Shown piece after piece: positions 39,801 to 47,380 of a stretch of 60,000 nt of DNA (position 1 is its first letter; each line of letters begins with the position of its first letter). The DNA is from Apostichopus japonicus (lineage: Eukaryota; Echinodermata; Holothuroidea; Aspidochirotida; Stichopodidae). The position numbers were made by a program, and so were the translations under genes. The stretch is from positions 3,545,001-3,605,000 of the forward strand of contig NC_092563.1 in NCBI RefSeq assembly GCF_037975245.1, written 5' to 3'. The notes beneath the pieces were generated by a model. That model was not told where the DNA came from and did not search any database. It saw nothing but the letters and a program-made list of their open reading frames with translations.

Positions 39801-42800
39801 GGAAACTAGGCTGTAAACTTCAAGGGATTAACCCAGATGGAGTTTAGCGATCCCATACCCACAATACCAGAAAATATTGTAACTCGGAATAAAGTAAAAC
39901 AAAGAAAAAGATATACGTCTTAATTAATAAATGGATACCTGAAAATATTGTAACTCTGGACAAAGTAATAAACGTGACAGTTTTTTGTAGCTTGAGAATG
40001 TTCTATGCTTGTACTGCTCCCCCCCCCCCCCCAATGTATGTCTTTTTCTTATCTATGGATGGTATGACGATCAAGTTGAGACCATGTTCGTATACAAGAC
40101 CTCTTCTCTCTCCTCTCGTCGGTAGCTCCCCCCAGAAATGGTAGAGAAGAGAGGCCTGACAGTGTTCCGAACTGTTCAGCAGCCTCAGGAGCTAATTGTG
40201 CAATGGTATGGAGCTGCCACATCCTCGGTCAGCTGCGGCTTCCATATCTCAGAGAGCTTTCCCTTGGCCTCCTCTGACTGGCTCGAGGGCGCCAGTCAGG
40301 CTTTTGAGGTAAGAACAGCACATGCTTATCTTATATTTGGAATTGTTTCTTCTCACTTCTTGACAAAATTATTCCGTTTATCTTTCGTTGTTGCAACATC
40401 TGTAACAAATCTATGGGTATCTTCATCTGGGATGTTTGCAGTAATCAATGTCCAGTCTTTTTCTAGTTTTTAAGAATAGGCATTTCTTACCTAAGCATGT
40501 GCGTTTGAAATTCAAACTTAAAAAAACTGTGTTGATCAATGATGGTTGTTGGTTTTGCTTTTCCTGGCTGTGGGAGTAGGGAGGGGAGGGGGGATGGGAG
40601 TTGTTTACTTCTACTTTAGGTCTACTTCTTGCTCAGAGTCTCTGATATACCAAAATGTAGCAAGGTTGTTGCTCTCCTTTTGGTTAGCACAATTAAATTG
40701 ATCTTAAAAATGTTAATCTGAATTTGTAATGTTTGTTCATAGGTCTTTGAAGGTTTCATTCCATAATGAGATGCTCACAAGTGTGTGTGCAAACTGCATA
40801 AAAGAGAATGAAAAAGTGAAATTTTGTTTCCCCTTGTTTTCCATCATCTCCATCAGATGTCTAAATCCCTGAATCAACCAAGTTTATTTTCCTTGGAGCA
40901 GTTACTTTATCTCCTCATCGAAGACATAAGACAAGGTCACAAACCCTGTGGTGATTTGGTCAATAAACTTTTACCAATGTTCAAAACATTAAGGTGAGTT
41001 AAATTTCCTTTGAATAGTTTTTTTATTTTCCGTGCCGAAGGCAGAAGGAATCAATGAGATGGTGGTGGCGTGTGTGACACTTGCTTGTAAACACACTCAA
41101 AAATTTCATGGTGGATTAACCTCATACTTGATATGTGGATCTGTCTTATTGAGTACAAGAACCCTTTTCCTTTCTGTGAAGTTCAATGATCATTTGGGGT
41201 CAACAGAGGTCAAAGTCTGAAAACTTTGTAAACATGACAACTCAAAAAGTACACCTTTGTTGAACTCATACATGGTATGCATATCCAGCTTGGTGAGTAC
41301 AAGAACACTATTAAAATTGGTGGAGGTCAAAGGTCATTTGCTGTCATCATTTAAGTCAACGTCTGAAACCTTTTAAACATGATAACTCCAAAAATAGCCT
41401 ACAATTAATTTGTGAATTCTCCAATGCTATGATTTTCTTTTGGTGAACATAGTTTCAGTGAAATAGTGAAATTCAGTTTAGTTTGTGAAGGGGCTCTAAA
41501 GGTCTTTGACATAACATACAGTCATCCAGGATATGAAATCTGCATCAAACAGTCAATAGTCTTGCTTTAAACACACTTGCATGGCTCTTATCAGTTTTCA
41601 CCCTCTGAGCTTCAAAGAGTTAACAGGTTATCTCAAATGGATAAAAATTTTGCTCAAGGGGTCAACAGGTTATATCAAATAGTCTCAAAGTTGGCCATTT
41701 TTTCTGTGGTTTTACTAGATGAATTTTGCTTTGGCAGTAGATTGTGAGAATATTTCACAGTGTATAAACAATGTCATGTAGAGCTCTCATTCATTAATAA
41801 CAACTATTAAAGGGATGGTTAGTATCAGAGCTTGTTTGCTAGCTCAAAATTGGTAAAAGAAAATGGCCTTTTCTTCATATGTCTATGTGTCTATATTTCA
41901 CATAGGAAGACTGTTCTTTCTGGACATTGAAACATTTTGGAATAAAACTTCTATACTGTAAAACTTTTACCAGTGAATGGAATGGTTGATACCCACAGGG
42001 GAGTGCTACATATACAAGAGCTGGGAATCTTTGATATTTTCTGGTTCTCACTTAATTCTGGTGACAAATGTAACTCCCTTGCTCTACATTAGTCAAGTAT
42101 TTATTTGGAATTTTGATGATATTGTATGGCAAGGAATCACAAAGCCGATTGGCTTTCTGGTTCATTGTGTAGATTTTGTGACCCCTTAAAGGTCACATGA
42201 ATGTATTTGAGTATGATAGCAAGGAAGAATAAAATACTTAACTGATACACTCACTTTAATGAGCAGGGATACGTATACTGGACTCATTGAGCCGGTGGTG
42301 TGGGAAGTGGGAGAGTTGGGGGGGGGGGTGAAAGGAGGGATAGAGTTTTGATAGGATAAAAACTTGTAGCAGCATGGAAAGCACTTTCATCTCCTCTAGC
42401 ATAACTCCCACCCCTACTAACATCCACCCCACCACTATCCCATCCCCTGCCTCCACAAACCCTCCCCACCCCATTGTTCCAGAGCATTATGCCATGCAAA
42501 GGTGCAACCCATATAACCTCAGGACCTGCATCAATTGTTGAGGGTTACATGTCAATGTCTGCATGTTTTGTGTTTTTCTCATAAACATTTCCATCACATT
42601 GTTATAATATTTGCCCTTTTCTCTCATTGAGGGAATAGGGGGTGACAACAGGGTGCATGGCACTGCTCTAACCACCTTCCGGTTACACCATTGCTACTTC
42701 AGAATACAATTTTCGGTGTCAACAAAGTCGATTATCGAGAGGGTTTAACCTATGACCCTGTGATGTCAGACAGAGATGGGTCAGGGATACACATCATAAT

Positions 42801-44905
42801 TCTAATTATCAGGTAAGGTGTGATGGCACGATCTTTTATTTTATTCTCATATGATATAATCCCTCCAAAAATTCTTTCTTCATTTTCAAGGAACAAAGAA
42901 GAAAGTTTGAGAAATAAACTGAAGCATTCTGGGTTGAGCTTGATGGCCCTAGCTGATAAAACCACCTGTTCACCTGCAAGAGGGAGCAGATCGCCAGGTA
43001 GAAGTGGACCGAGAATACCCGATGAAGAATTAGTCCAGTGTTTGGTGTGCAACCATCATTGCTATTTCTCCATGGTGAGCATTAGCCTTTAACTGAAACA
43101 TTGATATGTTGAATTGGAAAGAGAAGAGGAACTATTCTTATAGTTTCTGATCACATTAATGCACAAAAAAAATCCATAAAGTCTTGACAGAAAACTGTGC
43201 TACATTTGTAAACAATTTGTCCACTCTTTGGCCTAGACTGACGACAGTCCTTATAGAAAGATCCTGGGTAGCAGACAGGTAGGCTAAGCCTGCCCCACCT
43301 CATAGGGGAGGTATGTGACCTTTGCAAATCAGCTCAAGTAATTTTCGTAAAATTAAGTGGTCGTTAAGTTTGCCGTTTGGATCAGAAAAAGCCAACATTT
43401 CCATAAACTCCAGGAACATTTTTTGGGTAACTTGAGCGAATACGATGGCATATGTTTATGAAGACAAAAGCTGTTAATTTTTTTTATCAGCGACAGCTAG
43501 ATCATGCATGTTTGATTAGGACATTCATACTTAGTTCAGAAGACCTTCACATTTAGGCCTTCATGTTTTTTAGAAGGCCTTTATAGTTAGTTTTGAAGAA
43601 TGCTTTCATATTTTTAATTTCATGAAAGGACAAGAAATAAAACAATAAAGGAGGCACAAGCCCAGCCATCATCATTGGTCTTTGTGATAAAGATAAGTGT
43701 AATGAACGACTTCCCCAAACAGCGAAATATAAATTTTTGTTCCATCTGGGAGATATCACAGGTTTAGTGTTATGTTCACACAGAAGGCCAAAGACTTGAT
43801 CAAGGCTAAATATGACATCATCAAGTCTAAATATGACATCATCAAGTCTGAATATGACATCATCAAGTCTAAATATGACATCATCAAGTCTAAATATGAC
43901 ATCATCGAGCCACATGTGCATCAGTTATTTTTTATTGTTTGTATTTATTTATTACGAATGTTTAGTTGGTGTAATTTTAACATTGGTTTTAAAAAAAGCT
44001 GAATAAAAAATATTGAATTTCTTAACATGACCCAAGGATTACATTGGTTTCACTGTCAACACCATAAACATTTTACCCAAAAAAATATGAAAAGAAAAAG
44101 CAAAAACAAAGAAAAGTACAAGTTTTCAAGTGTTTCACTGACATCGCAGATTTACAGAATGACAGCTCCCAGACTTGACATTTAGACCCAGGATATCCCC
44201 CAAACAGATCAAGATTTTTCTTAGCAGCTGCTTGTGGGAGTCATTCATCAGAAAGATATGTATATTGAATAAAGCTAAATATGATAGCCTGTGTTTGTGT
44301 CTCCTCTGAATGCTTGAAAGTAGTGTGACTTTTGTATCATGATGACTAGATTGCCAAGGAATGTCATTGACCTTCTTGTCATTGACAGGTGACCAACGAA
44401 AGGGAGGATAAAGTCTACTGTTTGGAGCATGCCACAGAGATGTTTAATAACGGCAAGGTGTACAACGGATGGACAGTCTATTACCGTATTGGACAGGTGA
44501 GCCGGTAATCTCTTTGGTCGACAAACCTTTTTGTCTATCCACTTTGTGAATCTGGGTTACCTTGCCATAGATAAGGTTGCTATGAAAAAGTAAATTTCCT
44601 CTTTCTCATGTATTAGCTAAAAGCCTTGTTTTAGTCATTCTTTACTTGTTCTGTTCTGTTCTGTTCTATTTTATTTATTTAGTTCATTTTTTGAGAGAGA
44701 GGGGGGGGGGGCAGGGTTGGAATGAGGGGCAAGAATTCATGTTGTCAAATGCAAATCTCTCACAAAAAAAAAATTCTCTCTTTTTTTACTGTTTCAGGAG
44801 AAAATGTCAGAAGTAGTGAAAGTACTTTCACAGGCATCCCCAGTGGTTAAAACTAATGACGTGATGGAGCCCATACCTTTGGTGTGTGCTACAGCAGTGG
44901 CTTGA
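18547..44905 (+). CDS. JARID2: JARID2 (Jumonji) orthologue, 19 exons, 5' incomplete
   Basis: This is a nuclear, non-catalytic cofactor of Polycomb repressive complex 2. Nineteen exons join in phase with GT-AG introns and give 1462 residues plus a stop; human JARID2 is about 1246. Domains in order, numbered from the first visible codon: UIM-like segment (1-20), basic stretch (about 93-125), PRC2-binding region with AQRKFA (142-147) and KTEDFLTFLCLRG (about 190-202), a long basic low-complexity region (291-870), JmjN (about 872-911), ARID (about 920-1028), JmjC (about 1125-1284) and a C5HC2-like finger (about 1377-1425). Iron-binding residues are not recognisable in the JmjC domain, as in vertebrate JARID2. 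The initiator exon (human MSKERPKRN... equivalent) was not found and must lie upstream. Family assignment is firm; splice sites are predicted by eye. Confidence 0.93.
18812..18946 (+). repeat. 70-bp tandem duplication copying a splice donor
   Basis: Copy 1 (18812-18881) spans the last 12 nt of the JARID2 exon, its donor and early intron. Copy 2 (18882-18946) repeats it with a few changes. Both contain CACG|GTAAAC donors (18824, 18894), and both contain a cctcag acceptor-like site. Confidence 0.92.
18824..20475 (+). other. JARID2 intron with G4 motif and microsatellites
   Basis: It holds a dense G cluster at about 18993-19021, a poly-T run near 19431-19449, an (ATGA)-like tract at 19565-19612 and a (GT)n-like tract at about 19780-19820. 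No further gene is supported. Confidence 0.7.
20476..20614 (+). CDS. JARID2: JARID2 exon: basic Lys/Arg-rich segment
   Basis: Phase 1 in, phase 2 out, with acceptor cttcag and donor GTAAGT. It encodes MRQEMKRQKGRRKKKHKHKK and then an acidic FEDEEL. Such a basic run could contact DNA or RNA or act as a nuclear signal (inference). It leads directly into the PRC2-binding exon. Confidence 0.85.
20615..25002 (+). other. JARID2 intron, 4.4 kb, no gene seen
   Basis: Contains a 41-bp perfect tandem duplication near 21007-21088 and several G or C homopolymers (21410-21423, 22945-22958, 23630-23643, 23740-23751). Nothing coding is supported. Confidence 0.7.
21007..21088. repeat. 41-bp direct tandem duplication
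   Basis: The segment aagttcttttccctgaatat, continuing to gaggagtgagtg, occurs twice in a row without change. Confidence 0.93.
25003..25190 (+). CDS. JARID2: JARID2 exon: PRC2-contact motifs
   Basis: Phase 2 in, phase 1 out. IHAQRKFAVS matches human LQAQRKFAQS, which contains K116, the lysine methylated by EZH2 and read by EED. SPKTEDFLTFLCLRG matches the human SUZ12-contacting segment almost exactly. The donor is a weak GTGAAA, and the frame stays open into the intron until a stop near 25292. The next exon restores the human-like sequence (LRG followed by TSVLPG), so the donor is probably used. Confidence 0.92.
25440..25705 (+). CDS. JARID2: JARID2 exon: basic linker
   Basis: Phase 1 in, phase 0 out; acceptor tttgcag, donor GTAAGA. 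It begins GTSVLPGRM, aligned with human GSPALPNSM just after the FLCLRG motif, then becomes a Lys/Arg/Gln-rich linker without a recognised domain. A short tgcagtttt tandem repeat follows directly in the intron. Confidence 0.85.
25706..26767 (+). other. JARID2 intron with dispersed AGGTCA repeat
   Basis: A repeat copy at about 25865-26060 has half-sites at 25933 (AGGTCA), 25940 (AGTTCA), 25950 (AAGTCA) and 25960 (AGGTCA), spaced 1, 4 and 4 bp. A 28-bp near-duplication with the core aaagtttactcgaaga lies at 26228-26282. Confidence 0.7.
26768..28630 (+). CDS. JARID2: JARID2 large exon: basic disordered region and JmjN
   Basis: A 621-codon exon, phase 0 at both ends (acceptor tttctgcag, donor GTAATT). 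Most of it is Lys/Arg/Ser/Thr/Asn-rich and probably disordered, with many nuclear-signal-like clusters (KKRRVK, RKRKTK). The segment around 27525-27600 is locally AT-rich and encodes a small Cys cluster, CTCHCC. The last about 40 residues are the JmjN domain: FLEKHAKTIEKFGMCKIKPP matches human [20 protein letters not shown]. Human JARID2 has a comparable but shorter disordered region, so this explains much of the extra length. Confidence 0.93.
28631..30627 (+). other. JARID2 intron, no gene seen
   Basis: AT-rich; C-run at 28667-28677, G-run at about 29808-29818. Nothing coding is supported. Confidence 0.65.
30628..30698 (+). CDS. JARID2: JARID2 exon: start of ARID domain
   Basis: Phase 0 in after acceptor tgtttag, phase 2 out at GTTAGT. 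VQYVHRLHHR aligns with human IQHIHKLGRR. A second AG (ttccag) 18 nt inside was considered as the acceptor, but it puts a stop or a non-homologous frame in play; the upstream acceptor alone fits phase and homology. Confidence 0.85.
30699..32173 (+). other. JARID2 intron with small duplication
   Basis: A 43-bp imperfect tandem duplication (acaaacatcccaaa plus a C-run) spans about 31937-32025. A poly-T tract is at 31870-31886. Confidence 0.65.
32174..32255 (+). CDS. JARID2: JARID2 exon: ARID domain
   Basis: Phase 2 in, phase 0 out. KRLACLKRHLEKK matches human QRLACIKKHLKSQ. Acceptor ccatcag, donor GTTTGT. Confidence 0.9.
32256..33005 (+). other. JARID2 intron, no gene seen
   Basis: G-runs at about 32625-32640 and 32792-32805, and a ttatctgata repeat near 32942-32990. 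Confidence 0.6.
33006..33131 (+). CDS. JARID2: JARID2 exon: ARID core
   Basis: Phase 0 at both ends. GCEVDLLRFSELIALEGGF aligns with human GCELDLACFFRLINEMGGM, and KKKWPKLADQLNIPRN with DLKKWNKLADMLRIPRT. This is the most diagnostic part of the ARID DNA-binding fold. Confidence 0.93.
33132..33673 (+). other. JARID2 intron, no gene seen
   Basis: AT-rich; nothing beyond splice signals. Confidence 0.6.
33674..33745 (+). CDS. JARID2: JARID2 exon: end of ARID
   Basis: Phase 0 at both ends. TNKLESICLKYLVSFSSLS aligns with human [21 protein letters not shown]. It is followed by the unassigned cassette at 33820-34067, and the canonical join is to the exon at 34689. Confidence 0.88.
33820..34067 (+). 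other. JARID2: Candidate alternative (poison) exon in JARID2
   Basis: A 248-nt segment bounded by a consensus acceptor (tttccagtgcag) and a consensus donor (GA|GTAAGT). Read in phase 0 from the preceding exon it is open for 82 codons. Its length is 2 modulo 3, so joining to the exon at 34689 shifts frame and gives a stop six codons later. No homology to known JARID2 is seen. Use in transcripts is unproven; it could be a chance open segment. Confidence 0.4.
34689..34746 (+). CDS. JARID2: JARID2 exon: linker after ARID
   Basis: Phase 0 in, phase 1 out. AEKNDLMKEVEVERQHRLD aligns with human EEHRRLEKEVLMEKEILEK. Acceptor cctcag, donor GTGAGT. Confidence 0.88.
34747..36330 (+). other. JARID2 intron filled by a long tandem repeat
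   Basis: About half of the intron is the five-copy tandem array described separately; the rest shows no gene. Confidence 0.7.
34970..35720. repeat. Tandem array, about 145-160 bp unit, 5 copies
   Basis: Each unit has a G-run, 'taacaagtctttt', 'ggtattttggactatt', 'agatatttgttatgagtga', 'gtgaaagcaagggcagcctt' and 'tttcctaatttgcagaggcc'. The agatattt landmark recurs at about 35032, 35192, 35350, 35495 and 35637. Each unit also carries a ttgcag acceptor-like site. Confidence 0.88.
36331..36479 (+). CDS. JARID2: JARID2 exon: pre-JmjC helical region
   Basis: Phase 1 in, phase 0 out. SHQVSLSQFKQRADLIEQII aligns with human [20 protein letters not shown]. The frame runs on past the GTAGAG donor to about 36689, but the next exon continues the human-like sequence exactly. 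Confidence 0.88.
36791..36873 (+). CDS. JARID2: JARID2 exon: entry to JmjC
   Basis: Phase 0 in, phase 2 out. REFWKIVEESDSYVAVQRAE aligns with human [20 protein letters not shown]. Compared with human, about a dozen residues (the THGSGFP region) between this exon and the next are missing. Confidence 0.88.
36874..37727 (+). other. JARID2 intron, no gene seen
   Basis: AT-rich with poly-A/T blocks at 37570-37630. Confidence 0.6.
37728..37913 (+). CDS. JARID2: JARID2 exon: JmjC core, catalytic residues lost
   Basis: Phase 2 at both ends. NLHENGSNILSVL aligns with human NLTVLPNNTGSILRHL and LEYLHSGNHKIW with IDYLHTGADCIW. Where active KDM5 enzymes have the iron-binding His-x-Glu/Asp (WHVED), this protein has WRASS, so iron binding is not expected; human JARID2 has WSRDQ here. 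Role is therefore structural (established for the family). Confidence 0.9.
37914..39407 (+). other. JARID2 intron with 22-bp satellite
   Basis: The 3' third is the satellite described separately; the 5' part shows nothing else. Confidence 0.7.
38879..39374. repeat. 22-bp satellite, about 22 copies
   Basis: The unit is close to gcatataatggttgcttcca plus tt. Variants alternate between tgcttcca, tgcatcca and tgctacca and between ataatgg and atcatgg, hinting at higher-order structure. It ends about 34 nt before the JmjC exon acceptor. Long open frames on both strands (period 22 codons) are repeat artefacts. Confidence 0.95.
39408..39516 (+). CDS. JARID2: JARID2 exon: JmjC
   Basis: Phase 2 in, phase 0 out. 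WYSIPKYQAAQLERVLQEH aligns with human WYCIPAEEENKLEDVVHTL. The acceptor lies just 3' of a 22-bp satellite that fills much of the intron. Confidence 0.9.
39517..40125 (+). other. JARID2 intron, no gene seen
   Basis: C-runs at about 39760 and 40019-40032; nothing coding. Confidence 0.6.
40126..40308 (+). CDS. JARID2: JARID2 exon: end of JmjC
   Basis: Phase 0 at both ends. LTVFRTVQQPQELIVQW aligns with human IKVHRTVQQSGQFVVCF and VSCGFHISESFPLAS with VCCGYNVSETVHFAT. The distal iron-binding His of active JmjC enzymes is absent. Confidence 0.92.
40309..40856 (+). other. JARID2 intron, no gene seen
   Basis: Only a short G-rich patch near 40575-40600 stands out. Confidence 0.6.
40857..40993 (+). 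CDS. JARID2: JARID2 exon: helical linker before zinc finger
   Basis: Phase 0 in, phase 2 out. PSLFSLEQLLYLLIEDI aligns with human KPFSMEKLLYQIAQAEA, in the C-terminal helical region of the catalytic-like module. Donor GTGAGT. Confidence 0.88.
40994..42890 (+). other. JARID2 intron with two AGGTCA repeat monomers
   Basis: Two monomers lie head to tail at about 41090-41250 and 41251-41400. The first has TGATCA, GGGTCA, AGGTCA starting at 41187, 41197 and 41207. The second has AGGTCA at 41324 and 41331 (1-bp spacer) and CTGTCA at 41341. No gene is seen. Confidence 0.7.
42891..43074 (+). CDS. JARID2: JARID2 exon: first half of C5HC2-like zinc finger
   Basis: Phase 2 in, phase 0 out. CLVCNHHCYFSM aligns with human CQICQHLCYLSM. 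The preceding stretch (SPARGSRSPGRSGPRIP) is a disordered linker. Confidence 0.9.
43075..44388 (+). other. JARID2 intron with 21-bp minisatellite
   Basis: Holds the array at 43805-43912; otherwise no feature. Confidence 0.65.
43805..43912. repeat. 21-bp minisatellite, 5 copies
   Basis: The unit taaatatgacatcatcaagtc (21 bp; one base shown beyond twenty is the final c) is almost invariant, with one g/a change. Each unit contains TGACATCA, a CRE/AP-1-like core. Being a multiple of three it is open on both strands. Confidence 0.93.
44389..44496 (+). CDS. JARID2: JARID2 exon: second half of zinc finger
   Basis: Phase 0 at both ends. VTNEREDKVYCLEHATEMF aligns with human VVQENENVVFCLECALRHV. The human CLEC is CLEH here, and the last Cys of the human pattern (KSC) is replaced in NNGKVYNG, so zinc ligation may differ. 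Confidence 0.9.
44798..44905 (+). CDS. JARID2: JARID2 terminal exon
   Basis: Phase 0 in after acceptor tgtttcag; 35 residues then TGA at 44903-44905. The tail has no strong homology, as expected for the variable C-terminus. A possible GTGTGT donor at about 44882 could allow another terminal exon, so the end is less certain than the rest. Confidence 0.65.
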   Translation, partial: EKMSEVVKVLSQASPVVKTNDVMEPIPLVCATAVA

Positions 44906-44999
44906 TTGGACTTATTTCTTTATCTCGTGCACTCTGCTTGTAGAATTATGACAGGCTGTCTGGTTTCTGGTTCAATGGCACTAAAGCTTATGGTGTGGT

Positions 45000-45430
45000 G
45001 TATCTTGGAAGATACATTGTTATACCTGTTGGAAATAAGTTGGAATACATTTTTGTAATTGATGTGGGTGTGTATCTTGGTATCCAAGATAAATATTGAT
45101 AAATCTGGTCTATCTGGTACACAAGATTTTAATTTTTTTTTAAATATGAAGTCTTGTGTATCTCACTTTACAAGGTTATGATTGGACATCTTGTGGATCT
45201 CGGTGGAAAAGATCGCAAGTCATAAACTTGTTGTATCTCAGTATACAAGATTATCATTGGAAGTCTGGGGCATCTCGCAGTGCAAGATTTATAAGCGGAC
45301 ATCTTGTATTTCTCGGTAGACGACCCATTGATAGTCTGATGTATCTTGGTAAAGAGGATTATAATTGGAAGTCTGTGGTATAGTTCGGCTGACAGGATTA
45401 CAACTGATAGTTCACTTAGTGTATCTTGAG
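45000..45430. repeat. 36-37 bp degenerate tandem repeat
   Basis: The landmark 'gtatctcgg(t)a...aagatta' recurs at about 45161, 45197, 45234, 45270, 45306, 45342 and 45378, a regular 36-37 bp step, with weaker units upstream. It lies just 3' of the JARID2 stop. Confidence 0.75.
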
Positions 45431-46830
45431 AGTTGATAACTTGCAGGTAAACAGGTTGATAATTGGGAGTGGGGGTGTGTGTAACTGAAGGATGAGATCT
45501 TTGTTAGTTACTTCCTATCCGACTCTCACTTCCTATTCGAGAATTTGCAGACGTACCTCAAGGTTGGTTCCTTCATCTAACCCAATGGAAAAAATTTTAA
45601 TGGCCAAAAAAACACAAAAAAAACACAAAAACAGTTGGCAGAAATATAAAGACATAGGAGATTCACTGTCTTGATTGGTTGGTATTGTCTTGGACGTATT
45701 TAAAAGTGTTTTCACAAATTGCATCTTGTTTTTCTTCAGTGATGTGTTATCTTGCTCACAGTGCATCCTTTTCAAGCACAATTTGTTTCATTCTGAAAAC
45801 AACGGAACTTACCATTTTATGATGCTGCAATTGAGTAACTGTGAATGGATGGCAGTGGTATGAGCTCATTCCACGGTGCTCCCGGTTAAAGGGAGGATTG
45901 GGGGGGGGGGGAGGATGATAGGTGGGTAAGCAATTGCTTAGGTGAGGGGAGAGGGGTCAAAGAGGAATATGAGATGATTTCATTCTGATTTCATCATTTC
46001 TTTCATCTGTAGTTAATGTGGCCTTAAAATAGTTGATTCCTATCAGTATTGTTAACACTCACGTGAGGTTCCTAGTTTTCATATCTGTAATTTTCTTCAT
46101 CAGTATTATTCTTTAGTTCCTCCCCCCACCCCCAGGGTTTCGGTGACTGACAACAATTCGTTTCCTCTTTCAGGAATCTTATCTTTGTAATAATTACTAA
46201 GTAGTTGACTTCTCTCTCAGACCATTACCACAAAGATATAACTTTCTGTGAAGATGTCATCAATTTAGCATTGGTCATTGATCGAAAGAGAAAAACAAAA
46301 ACACTGTTATTCGTTTGTAATGTATCCAAAAAGACACCAAAAATATTCATATCTTATACAAAACAATTTTATGCAACTATAAATTTGCGTCATAAAATTG
46401 ACCGTGGAAAGACATCATCCGTAATTCCACTTTTTATAATCTGAAAAGGAAGGAAGGCAAGAAGGGAAGGCGTGGTTATCAAGTACCAAAACCAATCAAC
46501 AGTAATTATTTTTGATTCCGAGTTGACTGAAGAGTGGGAATCACCTATTGGTTGGGATATTTAATACAAAGCTGTTTGTAGTGTTATGCATTTAAACACC
46601 ACTACATCACTTGATATGCTGCATCGTATCTTAGTACTACCACAAAAAAGCCTCCTTTTTCTATCTTGGTACTTCCAGGTTCCGTGGAAATATATATATA
46701 TTTTCTGTAATTGTATCAAATTTGTTTGTCTTTTGATAAATAATTAAGTCCAAATCGGCAATCGTCTTAAAAGCCGAAAGCCTATATCGGAAGTCGGCCT
46801 GTTGTTCCACATTGGAATAAATTATCAATG

Positions 46831-46857
46831 TTTTTTTTTTTTTTTTTTTTTTTTTTT
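46831..46857. repeat. Poly-T tract
   Basis: 27 consecutive T; could be the tail of a minus-strand retroposed copy, but no source gene is seen above it. Confidence 0.95.
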
Positions 46858-47019
46858 GGTAGCCGAGTTTCCGCTCGACCAGTTTGGTTTATTTTGTATC
46901 ACAGAATCAAAGCGGCTAAAACTGCTAATAGCAGCTAAAATTGATTTTGTTTGCAGTACAAATCATCTCCTAGAATGTACGTTATTTAAAACTTGATGGT
47001 CCGTTACAATACAGTGGCA

Positions 47020-47380
47020 CATTGTGGTTCACCGTGTACGGTAGTGTTACAGTTGGTTTTCCTTTGTAAGTGTTACACTATGGTAAACCATACATGAGGG
47101 CTCACTTTGTGTAGTTGCGAGGGTTCGCCATGTTATGTTTTACCAGTTCTGTATTAAACAGTGATCCATTCTACGCAGTTATTCACATTTTATTGTCACC
47201 AGATAGTCCACCGTGTATGAAATAACATGTTGGCTCATCATGCACAACGTTACATGGTGGATTCACCATGTAAAAATGCTACCTGTTTGGTCACTATGTG
47301 CCCAATGTTACATGATGTTTCAACTTCAGATAGTTCACCATGGGCAATGTAACATGATGGTTCTACAGTTTTAACATCCT
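47020..47380. repeat. Degenerate repeats with ttcaccatg and ttacatg motifs
   Basis: Motifs like tggttcaccatgtac and atgttacatgatgg recur irregularly (about 47030, 47205, 47230, 47265, 47288, 47333). The period is about 20-40 bp and uneven. Confidence 0.5.

Noticed and set aside
43553-43921. Minus-strand frame with repeated RLDDVIF
   Set aside because: Translation of the 21-bp array in a JARID2 intron.
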